Part shown: piece after piece, positions 22,787-34,320 of the stretch
Layout: each line of letters opens with the position of its first letter
Position numbering within the stretch: position 1 is the stretch's first letter
DNA from: Exophiala sp. HKRS030
Lineage: Eukaryota; Ascomycota; Eurotiomycetes; Chaetothyriales; Herpotrichiellaceae
Assembly (NCBI GenBank): GCA_023897205.1
Contig: JAHWDD010000007.1
Location: 1,798,001 to 1,862,000, forward strand
Direction of reading: 5' to 3'
DNA length: 64,000 nucleotides
Notes under the pieces: generated by a model
Databases searched by the model: none
The model's input: only the letters and a program-made list of their open reading frames with translations
Told to the model about the DNA's origin: nothing
Program-made: the position numbers and the translations under genes

Positions 22787-24014
22787 ATGGCTTTCGGAGG
22801 CCCTCCACGAGGCCGCGGCGGCGGCGGTGGTGGTCGAGGAGCACCTAGAGGCGGCGCAAGAGGTGGTTTCGGTGGTGGTGGTCGCGGTGGTGGCTTCGGC
22901 GGTGGTAGAGGTAAGCCAGCAACATTTTGGAGGTGGCTGTGTCTACTCTCTAAAAACACAAAAGTGTCAGCGCAATGCATATACTAACCCCTTCTCTTCT
23001 CGTCACAGGCGCACCAAGAGGCGGTGCTAGAGGTGGTGGCCGAGGAGCACCTCGTGGTGGTCGAGGAGGACGAGGAGGTGGACGAGGCGGTGCAAAGCCT
23101 GGTATCAGAGGAGGTGCCAAAGTCATCATTGTATGCTCCTCCTTCCTCTCAGTGACCACCCGGCAAAGGAGAGTGAGCACAAAAAGTATTAACAAAATTT
23201 CTTTCCACGCCAGGAACCACACCGACACCCCGGCGTCTTCGTAGCCCGCGGCGGCAAAGAAGATCTCCTGGTGACCAAGAACCTCACCCCAGGCGAGTCC
23301 GTGTACGGCGAGAAGCGCATCTCGGTTGATGCAGCACCTGCTCCTGCTACCAACGGTTCCGCCGACGAGACCCCCGCAGCCACAAAGACGGAATACAGAG
23401 TATGGAACCCCTTCCGCAGCAAGTTGGCCGCCGGTATCCTCGGTGGTCTCGACGACATCTACATCCGTCCCGGCGCCAGCGTGCTCTACCTGGGTGCCGC
23501 CTCGGGAACGTCCGTCTCGCACGTCGCCGACATCGTCGGACCTACGGGCCGCGTGTACGCCGTCGAGTTCTCGCACCGAAGCGGTCGTGATCTCATCACC
23601 ATGGCCACTCACCGCACCAACGTCATCCCCATCATCGAAGACGCCCGACACCCTCTGCGCTACCGCATGCTCGTCGGCATGGTCGACGTCATCTTTGCCG
23701 ACGTGGCCCAGCCCGATCAAGCTCGTATCGTAGGCTTGAACGCTCACCTGTTTCTGAAGGTCGGTGGCGGTGTGCTTGTTAGTATCAAGGCAAACTGTAT
23801 CGACTCGACGGCCAAGCCAGAAGTGGTGTTTGCCTCGGAAGTGAAGAAGATGCGCGAGGAGAGAATCAAGCCCAGAGAGCAACTTACGCTAGGTATGTCG
23901 TTCTGTTCCTTCTCGTCCATACCCATAAAATGAGCTAACGTGATTACCCAAACAGAACCCTTCGAGCGAGACCACTGTATCGTGGCTGGTATCTATCAGC
24001 ACAGCGAACAGTAA
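22787..24014 (+). CDS. NOP1: Fibrillarin, box C/D snoRNP 2'-O-methyltransferase
   Basis: A 327-residue fibrillarin in four exons (22787-22910, 23009-23130, 23214-23892, 23956-24014). The N-terminal 80 residues form a Gly/Arg-rich GAR domain. An intron cuts this domain in two, and a second intron marks its border with the methyltransferase domain. The catalytic part shows [17 protein letters not shown], the SAM-binding [35 protein letters not shown] and the [10 protein letters not shown] segment. It ends in the family's typical [12 protein letters not shown]. Fibrillarin methylates rRNA ribose 2'-OH groups guided by box C/D snoRNAs in the nucleolus. Identification is essentially certain. The last exon encodes only 19 residues. 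Confidence 0.97.
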
Positions 24015-25151
24015 ATTGTCCCGTCGACCTTTGCACCATTGATACACCAGCCAACGAGGCCGCCTCAAGTTGCTTGGTCGAATCCAAGCTAGATTTAGCT
24101 CTCTGTTCGCCCCGTAACTCACGGTGTCTCCGGTCTGATGTGTGAAGTACTGTACAATCCTCTCGTCATCTCGGGATAGCCTGAGCCAGCGAGGAGGGCC
24201 TGATTGATCGAATTGCAAATATGCGGCAGGCAAAAAGGGTGTTGTGTTGTATGGATGGAGAAGTCATTCGCCACGCCGAATGGTCCAGTCCGAGGGGTTT
24301 GGGGACCGGAAGTGGAACACGGAAGCCCAATGGTCATGTTTCCTTCCTGTATGAAGTGGCAATGCTTGAACTTGAAAAAAAGGGCGTTCACGGCGTTTTC
24401 GATGCGTTTGTTGGCAAAGGAGCCGGGCAATGAACTATTTTACAAGACGTCTTTAGGCTAGGTTTTATTTTTGGTAGAATGACCGTGTGAAACAAAAATT
24501 TGTGCACATTACGGACATCCTCAGGGAGAGATCATAAACACAGTCCGAGGACACTGACCTTCGAGGGGAGCTGTCGTCTCGGGATATGACTTTCTGACCG
24601 CGCACAGGAGTAGAAGAAACGACACGCACGACGGGAGGAAGAAAAGGGGAAGACGGATATACGTTGCCGAGCAAAAGTGCGAATTTGCGCAATGTATTCT
24701 CTGGGACTGGCACTTGCAGTTGCCACTGAAATTTGGTGCCTGATATATTCTACCTGTGCGTTTTGTGTCCCAGCACCATGCATCTTGCCATGCGAACTGG
24801 CAGCCAGAAAATGATTCAGGCTTCCTTCTCATGTCTCGTATACGGCGTAGCCATGACGGCCACATTTCCCCTACTCCTCACTCCGTTGTAGCCGGGGGAG
24901 GTTGATCATACGCTTGTTGGACAACAAAGTCGCTGGGGCTCATCTCGGAAAATGCTCGTGAAACGAAATGACCAGAGCCATTGGTGATGTAGACCTCGAC
25001 CACCATGATGACGCTCACTGGTCATCTCTCGTGATTACAGGGAGAATCTTCGCCATGGTGTGCGTTAGGCAATCAATCCCATTTGAGTTTTCAAGGAGTA
25101 ACGACAGTCTTCACTCGAGTGAGAGCATGACTGGTATACCAGGCCTCTGAC
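24015..25151. other. Convergent intergenic region NOP1 / SDS22
   Basis: A 1.1-kb gap between two converging stop codons. Short overlapping frames occur on both strands (for example 24521-24865), but none has a domain, a start context or splice support. I see no repeat or RNA gene in it. Confidence 0.45.
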
Positions 25152-26377
25152 CTATACTCGGACAAAAGCTGTGATTACCCCATTAGCAATGGTCCCAATT
25201 CCCTGTTCGAATCTTGCACATGAAATTTGTACTTACTGGCATCGATTTGTTTGACCTGTGGTAGAGCCAGGCGAACCTTGTTCCTATACACGGCAGGACC
25301 GGACAGTTGTAGAGGGTTCATTTCGAAATACACCGTCTCCAGGTTTTCCTTGTCGGCCAGTTCTCGTTCGACCTCTCTGAAGTCGGCGAGTTTATTGCTG
25401 CTGGCCCACAACTCTTCGAGGTCCTTGAGATGACCAATGTTCTCCAGATGAGATATCTGGTTGCTCGAGATATCCAACACGCGAAGTTTCTTGTTGTTTG
25501 CGAGGGCCGATGGGTCGATCCCAGTGATACCGTTGTGCGAGACGTACAGTTCTTCCAGATTCGACAGCTCTTCAAGACCTGTGATTGAAGTAAGGCGGTT
25601 CGACTTGATGTCCAGAAGCCGTAGATTCGTCAACGGCGATAGATTCTTGATCTCGGTGATCTTGTTCTTGCCTAACCACAATTCCTGTAGGCTCTTTAGA
25701 GGATCTAGGTTCTCAATTTCACGGATCCTGTTCGCACCCAATTCTATCAGGGTCAAATTCTCCAGACCATCGAGATTCTCGATCCTGGATATCCGATTCT
25801 GGACGAAGAATGCCTGTGTCAATTTGTTCAGGTGGTTCAGATTCTTGATGTGTTTGATCTTGTTGAAACTCAGGTCCAAGCTCGTCAGATTCTTCAACTC
25901 GTCCAGTCCCTTGACGTGGGATATCAAGTTGTCATAGAGATCCAGCTCTTCCAACGAGTCACCAAAGTTCTCGGGCAGAGATATAGATGTGATGGCGTTC
26001 TGGCGTAGACACAACCTCTTGAGTTGCGAGAAACGCTCGAGTTTGAGGGCAGAAATGGAGGAGATGCGGCAGTGGACAAGATCGACATCTTCGGAGTCTA
26101 GAGGATAGTCGTCCAGGAGATCTTCGTCCGCATCGATCTGCTCGGTGGGAGGGGCTTCGGGGTCAGAGTAGTCTGGATCGGAGAGAGCCTCCGGATTGCT
26201 GAGGACTGCATGGCGCGAAGGCATGCGCAGTTTCCCATCCCATCCATTGCTATTGACCAAAGGTGCAGACGAATGCTGGTGCGAGGAATCTGAGGGAGGA
26301 AGTTCTATGTGAGGGTGAACTTGGTGATCGCCTTGACCTTCAGGCTGCGACTGGCCCTCTGAGGCCTGTTCGACCAT
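25152..26377 (-). CDS. SDS22: Protein phosphatase 1 regulatory subunit SDS22
   Basis: A leucine-rich-repeat protein of 385 residues. After an acidic N-terminus with the typical block LSDPDYSDPEAPPTEQIDADEDLL, about eleven or twelve 22-residue SDS22-type LRRs follow (units like LKNLTSLDLSFNKIKHIKNL), then the LRR cap. The C-terminus needs splicing. The main exon (26377-25237) ends at IDA, and a 68-base intron (25169-25236) joins a 17-base last exon encoding TFVRV, the conserved SDS22 ending. Without this splice the protein would end in an unrelated tail. The start at 26377 (MVEQ) is preferred, though an in-frame ATG at 26464 would add 29 residues. SDS22 binds and controls PP1 catalytic subunits in mitosis. 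Confidence 0.93.
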
Positions 26378-26989
26378 GACGTGGGGAATTGGCAGGGCTT
26401 TTGCAGACGTTTCAGAGGTTCCTAAATGGCATGCGTTGAATGTGAAATTATCTAACCAGCGCAAAGGAAGGGTAGCGAGTCCGACAGTGTGTAGTTGAAG
26501 ACAGCGGGGTGTGAGATGTTTGCCACAAAGTATCGTGCCACGCGATCAGGTCAGATCGAACGAGATCGTCACATGCAAGGTACAAAAGTGCATTTATAAC
26601 ATGCATAGAGAAGTGGTCACATTCAATACGCCCAGCAGACCCTACAGCGTTCTTCGTCTTCTTTACGAAACAAAACTTCAATAGGCACGAAAAAACTCTT
26701 CAGAATTCTGGCAGAACTGGCCAGTGGTCTTGAATGGACAGGAGCAAGAAGTGATCATTTATTCCTCAGACTCCTTCACAACGCGCCGTATTCATCTGTA
26801 ATCCTTCTTTTCACAAAGCTCGAATCAACTCCGAGGCCGTTGTCGGTATTTCTGCTATCAAAGCTTGAAAGATGGGATAGCCTTGCATGGTGATTTGCAA
26901 CCACTTGTCGGTACTATACAAAATATGACTGAACTTGAGCTTTTGTCTGCATCCCGTGTACCCGCTTGTCCGTGTTTTGCCAGATAAGT
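26378..26989. other. Intergenic region between SDS22 and SBH1
   Basis: A tandem arrangement on the minus strand. This stretch holds the SDS22 promoter and the SBH1 3' region. No independent gene is supported. Confidence 0.45.
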
Positions 26990-27534
26990 CTAGGAGAATC
27001 TCTTCGTAACCTTCGCGATGACTGTAGAGGGTGTTAGCTGTGATTTCTTCGATGACAAACCTCCAATTGGCTGTAGTAAACACATACGATGCAAGGCGAC
27101 CACGCTGAAAATGAAACCCAAACTCAGAAACAAAATAACCATGGGGTCAACCTTGAGCCCTGGGCTCTCGTCGGTGTATAGCCTCAGCATAGTGCCTGAG
27201 GAACCACCTGCGCCGGCGGCGCGTGTTGAGGCTGGTCGAGCATTCTTGACTGATTCCTTGTGGTCGGCAGCTGCGCGACGTCGAATAGCAGATCGAGGAC
27301 CTCCAGGAGGCGAGCCTGCGCGTGCGATCGAGGACGAACCACTGGTTTTGGCAGCGGACGGAGTGGAATCGGGACCGGATTCAGGGCCAGAGGTCAGAGG
27401 TGAGGAGGGTCTGGGAGAAGCCTGAAAGCCAATGTTAGCACCGCATGCTCTTGCAATCTGGCTTGAAGCACATGTTGTGCCTCTGAAACGGAGGATAGGT
27501 GATATTGAGCAAGGAGAAGGAAGAGCCGTACCAT
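26990..27534 (-). CDS. SBH1: Sec61-beta subunit of the ER translocon
   Basis: A 122-residue tail-anchored protein in three exons: 27534-27532 (ATG only), 27421-27088 and 27021-26990. The spliced N-terminus reads [13 protein letters not shown]. The conserved core follows: [49 protein letters not shown], then one transmembrane helix [19 protein letters not shown] and the KVTKRFS tail. This is the Sec61-beta/Sbh1 signature. It associates with the Sec61 channel in the ER membrane and aids cotranslational translocation. The first intron falls directly after the start codon (ATG|GTACGG...TTTCAG). Upstream in-frame sequence to 27676 is not conserved and is presumed non-coding. Confidence 0.94.
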
Positions 27535-28271
27535 GGCTGGAAAGAATTGTAGGGGTGGGCAGTGATCTCGTGCCGCGACTTGTGGGCGACTGCGCGAAGG
27601 TAAACGAAGAAGTGCTCAAGTGATTGTTCCAAAGACTATCGAGCGCATGAGATATCGACGCGCAGTTGCTTTGCAAAGGAATGTGAGTTGCGGGTTGTGG
27701 TTTGAAAGGTGATTGTGGTTGTGGACACTTTTACCAAACGACTGAAATTCTGGGGAAATTCGCAGCACCAACAGCTTCCGAAGTTCTGGCCAGCGCATCC
27801 CAGCCTTGTACAGTACTGTACATATTGTAACCCCTGGAATGCCCAGTAGCCCCTGTCACTTTCTGTCTCTCAGAGCTTTGCCCTCCTGACTCTATGCATC
27901 CATGCATCATACTACTGTAACACTCCCAGCATGCCCTAATGACCTAGGTAGCCATCTTGTTCTACCTCGCCGTGTGAAGAACAATCCCTAGCGGACTACA
28001 TCATGACCGCAGCCTTCACCTCCACCACGTGCAAGCTGACTTGCCATCAGTGGCCAACCATCGTGATTATAGGACACAATGCTCATGCTGAATTCAGTGA
28101 TAGGTCCATGCGACCCTTTGGCTAACAGAATCTCCCTGATAGTGCTTGAGTAGCCGTGATGCCCTGACAGCAGGTAAATTTGATGAGACGATTTGTTATT
28201 TTGCCAGGAATAAATGTGTTAGAGTGAGTGTAGAGTGAGTGGTATGATCCTTTCCGATAGCCATCAACAGG
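27535..28271. promoter_or_regulatory. Divergent SBH1 / phospholipase promoter region
   Basis: A 737-base divergent gap. No coding frame with support was seen. It contains paired GTACAGTACTGTACA words near 27810-27825, a GTAC-based palindrome-like cluster. Confidence 0.4.
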
Positions 28272-30392
28272 ATGACATTCACACCATTGTAAGGCGAAGT
28301 GTTTTACAACGAACGACAATACTGACACACAATTAGAAGCCCACGTTTGTCAGAGACTCGTGAACAGCAACACTATGAGCAAGCAATCCTGCATAAACAC
28401 TACCGTCCAGAGCAGGTTGGCAGCGACGGTAACTATTTGGCTAATGATATATCACCAAGGATGAATGACGCAGAGAACGAAGCAACAGGCTCAAATCATA
28501 GTTCTAGAATCAAACACAGATTCCTGTCGTTCTGGGAGAAGAAAGTTGTTCCCGCTTTCCCCGAGGCTGTAGCAGACATCACATTATTGAAGGCGACGCT
28601 GAAAGTCGAAGCGATGGTTACCAAAGACATCAGGGATGCGACTAAACACCCCGAAATTGCTCAAGTTGCTACTGTTAGACGGGGCTTTGAGCTCTCTCCT
28701 CAAGAAGTGGCATTTCGAGAAGCCAGGAAAGCTAGGGTGAAAGATGCCTTCTGTCGGTACTTGGGTCTTGATGCAGCAGAAGTACATATTGACGACGTGC
28801 CCATTGTGGCTTTTGGAGGCTCGGGTGGCGGATACAGGGCCATGCTGGGTCTGCTTGGATATTCCCATGGGATGAAACAGTCTGGGTTATGGGACTTACT
28901 CACCTACGTTGCTGGCGTGAGTGGCAGTTGTTGGTCGTTGGCCGCCTATTACACATGGGCAGATGCAAGTATGGAAGCGGTCATTGAACATTGCAAGAGA
29001 AGGCTGAGCCCATACCATCCCTTATCACCCGAAGCTATTAGAGATGTCCTCCATTCGCCGGGTGGCCCGACAACTACCATTGGGCCCATCGTGCAAAAAC
29101 ACCATTCTGGTCTGCATACAGTTGCCATGGACCTATACTCAGTCTTTACTACCGGGCATCTCTTCTTGCGAAGCGACCCGAACATAGACCCGAAGGGCAT
29201 GGGAGTTAGAAAAGAGGTTGCAGGATACCACGACCAATGGTATAAATGGTCTTCCGCACAACGATACATCAACGATGGAACAGAGCCTTTGCCCATCTTG
29301 ACAGCTATCCGTCATGAAAGACCCTGGAAAGACTGGGCAGATGCAGAGCATCCATTCGTGCATGCAGATCCCCATACGAAAGAGCAGCAGGAAGCTTCGG
29401 ATGCGTGGTTCAATTGGTTCGAGCTTTCTCCCATCGAGGTTGGATGCGACGAACTGGAGGCCTGGGTACCTACCTGGGCTTTCGGTCGACCCTTCGAACG
29501 AGGCCAGGATGTTATGCAACTTCCTGAGCAGTCTCTGGCCTTATTGCTAGGTCTTTGCACAAGTGCACCAGCAGGACCGTTGACGTCTTATTTAGCAACC
29601 ATCAAGAGAAGCCTGCCTTCGGGGTTCATTGGCAATTCTATACAGGACATGGCAAAGGGTATCACGAGACTCTGGGGCCGAGAGGGAACCGAAGAGTTCC
29701 AAGGACATCATCCTCTCCATGCAGTCAACGAGCACAACTTTATGTTCCATCTGACAAAGTCTGAGGCTCGAGAGCAGCCATCACCGCCAGTCGAGAATTC
29801 ACCAAGGATCCATCTGATTGATAGTGGCATGGACAACAACTGTCCCACCTATGTCATGCTGCATCCCCGCAGATACGTTGATGTCGTCCTGAACATGGAC
29901 GCATCGAGCGACGTATTGAAAGACAGCTTCCAAGAGCGTGTTGATCAGATTGCCAGTCGCAGAAGTCTAAGATTTGCCAGGCGGTCCCCGAAGCCGAAGC
30001 CAGACCCGGAGTCGGATAAGGCGAACCAGTTCAAGGGGCTTTATGCGCAAATATATGATGGCAACATTCTTGTCGATAGACCAGAAAAGGTTGTTGATTC
30101 TTACGGGCATACAGTCACAAACCCACCAGCACCTCCTTGTCTTCACAAATCAACGATGATATACATGCCGCTTCTGCCAAATGAAACTGCGGTGCCAGAC
30201 TTCGACCCGTCCACTGCCAAATTCTCTGGCTCGTACAACCTTGTCTGGACTCCTGAACAAGTCGAGATGCTCATCACAGTATGCCTCGCAAATTTCGCGG
30301 ATAGTGAAGATAACATCAAGGATGTTCTGCGCGAAGCATGGCTCAAGAAGAGGAAACAACGGGAAGGTGGTGACGCCTCCGTTGCCCTATGA
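28272..30392 (+). CDS. Cytosolic phospholipase A2-type (PLA2c) lipase
   Basis: A cPLA2-like enzyme. The catalytic domain shows the oxyanion-hole motif AFGGSGGGYRAMLG, the nucleophile elbow GVSGSCWS (Ser about 201 in this model) and the catalytic Asp in HLIDSGMDNN (about 501), followed by PRRYVDVVLNMDASSD. These match the Ser/Asp dyad of animal cPLA2-alpha and fungal PlaA. The enzyme probably releases fatty acids from phospholipids at internal membranes. It lacks an evident C2 domain. The main exon is open from 28337, but its frame has no ATG until 28461. A 17-base first exon at 28272-28288, joined by a 48-base GT-TAG intron, supplies an in-frame start and a 690-residue protein. If that exon is wrong, the start is 28461 (643 residues). 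Confidence 0.85.
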
Positions 30393-30768
30393 TGCGTGGA
30401 TGTCAGCCGTAGTCCGATTGAGAGAATCCTCAACATGATCCATCATCCGCACTTTGGATAGTGTCAGATTCCAAATTGAACTGTTTGGTGGTAATTGGCT
30501 GTGCTATCTGACCATCCTGTTTGTAACCCAGTGTGCCTGATGCGGCTGAGCGCTCTCCAATGGCACCTTCTTTCAGCTGACTCCTTCCTCCCCACCATAT
30601 ATCAAGGTACTTCACTGCATCGTTCCTGCCTCGACAGTGAGTGTAAGGGAATTCAGGCCAAATTCATTGCGCTCATTAAATTTGTGATCCGAGATGTACT
30701 TACTCAACACCCTCATCTCGAAGACACAACGGTGGTTATTCTCTCCAAACACCATCGACGCCGCCGAC
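30393..30768. other. Phospholipase 3' region and bicupin promoter
   Basis: A tandem gap of 376 bases. An in-frame ATG at 30694 could extend the next gene by 25 residues. Otherwise no gene is seen. Confidence 0.4.
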
Positions 30769-31821
30769 ATGGGTCCCACCAAAGTCATGCAAGCAATTAC
30801 CTCGGCTGCGGCCATTCTAGCCACAGCGTCCCCTGCAGCAGGCGGCCTAGTCGTCGATACCGCACCAACCACGCCTCAGCCCTACGTCCTTCCCAACCTG
30901 AGAGGCAGCGCAGTCGATTTCGGTGGCCTCATCATCCGAACTCTCGTCCCAAACACCACCTCATGTGGAAGTCTCTCTATCGTCGGCGTCAACTCTGGCC
31001 CGTCTCCACTCAATCTCATCCACTACCACAAGGAATTTGAAGCCTTCTACGCACTCAAAGGCGGTGTCCAGGTCTTCCACAATTCAAACCAAGGTCGTCA
31101 AGTTCAGGCCAATGACTTCGTTCTTCTCGCCCCTGGAAACAATCACACCTACCGTCCAAATGACCTTGACTTCCAGCTCAGTCTGTGTATGGCCCCCGGT
31201 GGCATTGACGAATTCTTTGCGGCTACCGGTGTGCCCTATCAATCTTCTGCACCATTCAATCCCGAGGATCAGTCTGAGCTAAACGTCACCAAAGTCTTGA
31301 GCTTGATGCCCAAGTTCAACATCGTTCCTGAGCCATACAATACCATCAATATCGAATGGATCAACGGTACCACCGCAGATGGGTTGGATACCTGGCATAT
31401 TGCGGATCAAACCTTGCCTACCGACCCTTCGAAGCCATACTTCATATCCAGCAACCGTGGCCCAAAGTACCTGCAGCATGGCTCGAACAAGGTGATTGCT
31501 CAGCTTGCCAGCGGTAAGCAGACGAACGACAAGCTCAGCATTGCAACAATCACCATGAAACCCAACCAACCATCTGCCCAGATCAAATTCAGCGTCGATC
31601 AAGCGTTACAAGTCACCGAGGGCCAGGTTCATCTCCAGATCGGCAATGACACGGCGCAATTGATCTTTGGTGATTTGGCTTTCATTCCCAGAGGCACGTA
31701 CTTCAGATATTGGTCTACCGTTGGTTTCACCAAGTTTATCAATTGGTCCGCCGGTCAAGGTCTAGCCGATAGCCTCATTGAACAGTCTCAGGAATGGAGT
31801 CATGCTACTTGGCCGGCATGA
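30769..31821 (+). CDS. Secreted bicupin, quercetin 2,3-dioxygenase-like
   Basis: A 350-residue intronless protein with two cupin domains. The start at 30769 gives MGPTKVMQAITSAAAILATASPAAG, a plausible signal peptide; an upstream in-frame ATG at 30694 would mask it. The first cupin has LIHYHKEFEAFYALKGGVQVF and FVLLAPGNNHTYRP. These supply the HxH, Glu and His metal-ligand pattern of quercetinases. The second cupin (about 240-330) has QVTEGQVHLQIG and LAFIPRGTYFRYWS but lacks a clear HxH, as in fungal quercetinase second domains. Several N-x-S/T sites suggest glycosylation. Fungal quercetinases open flavonol rings using a copper or other divalent metal. The exact substrate is unproven; other secreted bicupins are possible. 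Confidence 0.82.
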   Translation: MGPTKVMQAITSAAAILATASPAAGGLVVDTAPTTPQPYVLPNLRGSAVDFGGLIIRTLVPNTTSCGSLSIVGVNSGPSPLNLIHYHKEFEAFYALKGGVQVFHNSNQGRQVQANDFVLLAPGNNHTYRPNDLDFQLSLCMAPGGIDEFFAATGVPYQSSAPFNPEDQSELNVTKVLSLMPKFNIVPEPYNTINIEWINGTTADGLDTWHIADQTLPTDPSKPYFISSNRGPKYLQHGSNKVIAQLASGKQTNDKLSIATITMKPNQPSAQIKFSVDQALQVTEGQVHLQIGNDTAQLIFGDLAFIPRGTYFRYWSTVGFTKFINWSAGQGLADSLIEQSQEWSHATWPA

Positions 31822-32470
31822 TAGCTATTCTCGAGCTTGAATTGCGCGAGCATTACTTCTCTCGGGCACGATTAGGCAGATGCATCATCTTCTATTCAGA
31901 TGTGACGATATGATGACACGCATGCTACCACAGCATGATAAACGGCGCGAAGGAGTTTTGGCATGGATGATGAAACAGTTTTAAACCATAGCATGCTGAT
32001 AAGCTCCATATCTTAATAGAGTAATTCTATTTGAACCCTGGTTCCATTTCGTGTCGTGAAATCGGTGACAATGGAGGTTGTTTGTAGTACTCGCAGCCAT
32101 CAACGCTCTGCCTTGGTTCTGTGGACGCAATGCACCGAGTATCGCGTCTGTGTTGATGTTTTGGTCATTTGTATTTCCACAAGTGCCACGGATTAGACAA
32201 GTATTGTATACGTACTGTACATGCTGTTTGTGTGCGAGAAAAGGAGAGTTTATCTTGAATTTGGTATTTTCGATAATGATGATCAATCCCGTCCAATCTA
32301 GTATGCGACCTGAAGTGATGCCAGAAATCGTCCTCATGATACAACCATTCCGCTACAGCAGGAAAGGGGGGAAAGGAAACAAAGTACGAGTAGTTAAACA
32401 TACAATGCTTGACAGAATGATACCTGAGGTAGGTAGGTAGGTAGCCGGAGGTTTTTCCTTGTTGTTCCTT
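31822..32470. other. Convergent intergenic region bicupin / ERG2
   Basis: A 650-base gap between converging genes. No coding frame is supported. An AGGTAGGTAGGTAGGTAG tetranucleotide run lies at about 32429-32446. Confidence 0.45.
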
Positions 32471-33340
32471 TCAAAACTTTCCCATAAGAGCTTGAGATCC
32501 CATATGCTTTCCTGTCAACCAGACGGTCTTCCAAAGGTTACCAAAATCCAATGTACTACTAAAAGTATCCGCGAAGCCTAAAGGTACAAAATTGTTTGTT
32601 AGCGAGCGTGCCGTGGTGGTCGTCGTTCTCCTCATGTTCTGAAAACAGTGGCATACAGACGAAGAAAGGGGGCGGGAGTGTGTGTGTGAGTGAGAGAGAG
32701 AGAGCAAGTGCTTACCGAATGGTAACATGGCAGGAATCCAACCTTGGGCGAGTTCCAGGGCGAAACAGGGACCTGGCATCGAATACTGTCTGGATGTAGC
32801 GCCACGGGGTAAATGGTTTTGATCTCCTGCCCGGTAGACTTGTGCCGTCAGGTCACCCGGGCCCGCAAAGTGTTCCTCGCCGACCAAGATGGTAAAATAG
32901 TCGTCGGCCATGTGTACACCGGAATGACCCTCTGTCAACAAGGCGGTACCGAAAAAGATCAAGTATTCCGTCAATGAAGCGTGTAGAATCACCATGGTGC
33001 CCTTTGTATTTGTCAGTTTTTGGCTATTTTACCGAGTAACTTTCTTCAGAAAAAGAAGGGGGGGAAGGCATAAACGTACCATGGCACCACCGGCATTGTT
33101 AAAAAACCAATCTTCCTTTGTCCAGTCGTCGACAATGGCACTACCGTATTCCGCCTTCAAATCCTCGGTGATTTGCCTCATCATGGGTAAGGTGTCGTTG
33201 CCGTGAACCGCGATGGCATTCTGAGATATCTGTTGTAACTTGACAGGGTCGAAAACGTAAGCCTTGTGGAGGTTCTGGTCGAGAAAGTAGAATATAGGTA
33301 GGAGCAAGGCCCCGAAGAACAAGAGTCGTGTCGAGAGCAT
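32471..33340 (-). CDS. ERG2: C-8 sterol isomerase
   Basis: A 217-residue enzyme in three exons (33340-33080, 33001-32716, 32577-32471) with in-frame joins. An N-terminal hydrophobic anchor ([15 protein letters not shown]) is followed by the conserved Erg2/sigma-1-receptor blocks: [39 protein letters not shown], the ADDYF segment, [27 protein letters not shown] and the C-terminal ALMGKF. Erg2 shifts the sterol double bond from C8 to C7 in late ergosterol synthesis in the ER membrane. It is a target of morpholine fungicides. Conserved acidic residues implicated in catalysis (as in the EYL and TEGHSG segments) are present. A short GT/AG dinucleotide-rich tract lies within intron 2. Confidence 0.95.
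32677..32706 (+). repeat. GT/GA dinucleotide microsatellite in ERG2 intron 2
   Basis: The run GTGTGTGTGAGTGAGAGAGA, followed by more GA units, lies inside the ERG2 second intron (32578-32715). On the transcribed strand it gives a CT/CA-rich tract, consistent with the polypyrimidine content of fungal introns. Confidence 0.6.
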
Positions 33341-33578
33341 TATTTCCTCTGCTCTTTGGGGTTGTTTTTTTTGTCCCTGGCGAAACTCGACAGTTCTTCT
33401 TCGTTTTCTTTTTTTCCAAAGAAAAGTAAATGCAAAATTGAAAAATTGAAAATGAAAAACGAAAACACAAAAGTGCCCTTGTTTGACAGGCTTGGAGGTG
33501 ATTGTAAGGTAAAAGTCAATGGGCTTGAGCCTTGTAAAAAGAGTTCGCTCTGCTTCAGCGATTATCTATCTACCGTAA

Positions 33579-33589
33579 ATACGGAGTAT
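33579..33589. repeat. TACGGAGTA motif, ATACGGAGTAT variant
   Basis: A copy with an A/T outer pair instead of G/C, so the outer palindrome is kept. It lies about 240 bases upstream of the ERG2 start. Confidence 0.8.
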
Positions 33590-33900
33590 AATTTTTGGGT
33601 CGGAAAAGGTCTTCCCCTGGTGGTACCACTGAGATTCGGGTGGGTTTTCGGTACGGGGTAGTAAAAAGATGGTGTCAAGCCTACCTAAACGAATGTGCCC
33701 TGACTAGTAGGTCTCTAGGTGAAGCTTGGCCCCTAGGAATAACGGGTACGGCCGATGAACCGCCCCCGGAAGAGGGCATATTGTCGCCGGTACGGATGCG
33801 AGTACGCCGCCCGAGGAAGCCGTATGTAAGAGCGACAATAATGCACAAGTCGTAATAACCTGGAATGCAAGGAGGCTGAGCAATAAATTTATTGCATACC

Positions 33901-33910
33901 TACTCCGTAC
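33901..33910. repeat. TACTCCGTAC motif
   Basis: A reverse-orientation copy of the dispersed word, about 410 bases upstream of the next plus-strand gene. Confidence 0.8.
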
Positions 33911-34320
33911 ATTCCTTGCTTACGAGCATTTGTCGAATAGCAGCGTACTCGTATATCATCACCACCGCCACCACCACCAACAATAACAACAACAACTATC
34001 GTGACATTCAAAATAACGAATACCACCGACACCCATCATGAACTGCTTTTCTGTAATACGAGTCAGAGCATGATCGGTCTATGCTAAGAGCAGCATCAAC
34101 TCTTATCCCTCCACGTCGATTAAATCATGGCACTTTTAAAACATTTTTCATTCCCATCCACGAAAACGCGTCGATCGTATCTCGTAGCTATCGGAAACAT
34201 ATTCTGGTCATGTTTCATGTAGGTTTCTAACATTTCATTTGGCGACCTTGAGCGCATACTTCCTGGACAATACACCACTGATTTTCCGGCCACCCAACTG
34301 CCCTGGTGGCGTGGAACATC

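Larger units (their letters stand above)
33341..34320. promoter_or_regulatory. Divergent region between ERG2 and the small membrane-protein gene
   Basis: A 980-base divergent gap. It holds two TACGGAGTA copies (33580 and 33901, opposite orientations), a CCACCGCCACCACCACCAAC tract followed by AAC repeats near 33961-33995, and no supported gene. Confidence 0.5.

Noticed and set aside
22950..23882. 310-codon open frame on the minus strand over NOP1
   Set aside because: It is the antisense shadow of fibrillarin exons, caused by GC-rich coding sequence. The plus-strand product is unmistakable.
25200..25215. GTTCGAATC-like word as a tRNA T-loop
   Set aside because: It lies in the SDS22 last intron and the matching acceptor, D and anticodon stems are absent.
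33961..33995. Short spaced repeats as a possible CRISPR array
   Set aside because: These are simple CCACCA/AAC tandem units without unique spacers, in a eukaryote. CRISPR arrays are not expected.
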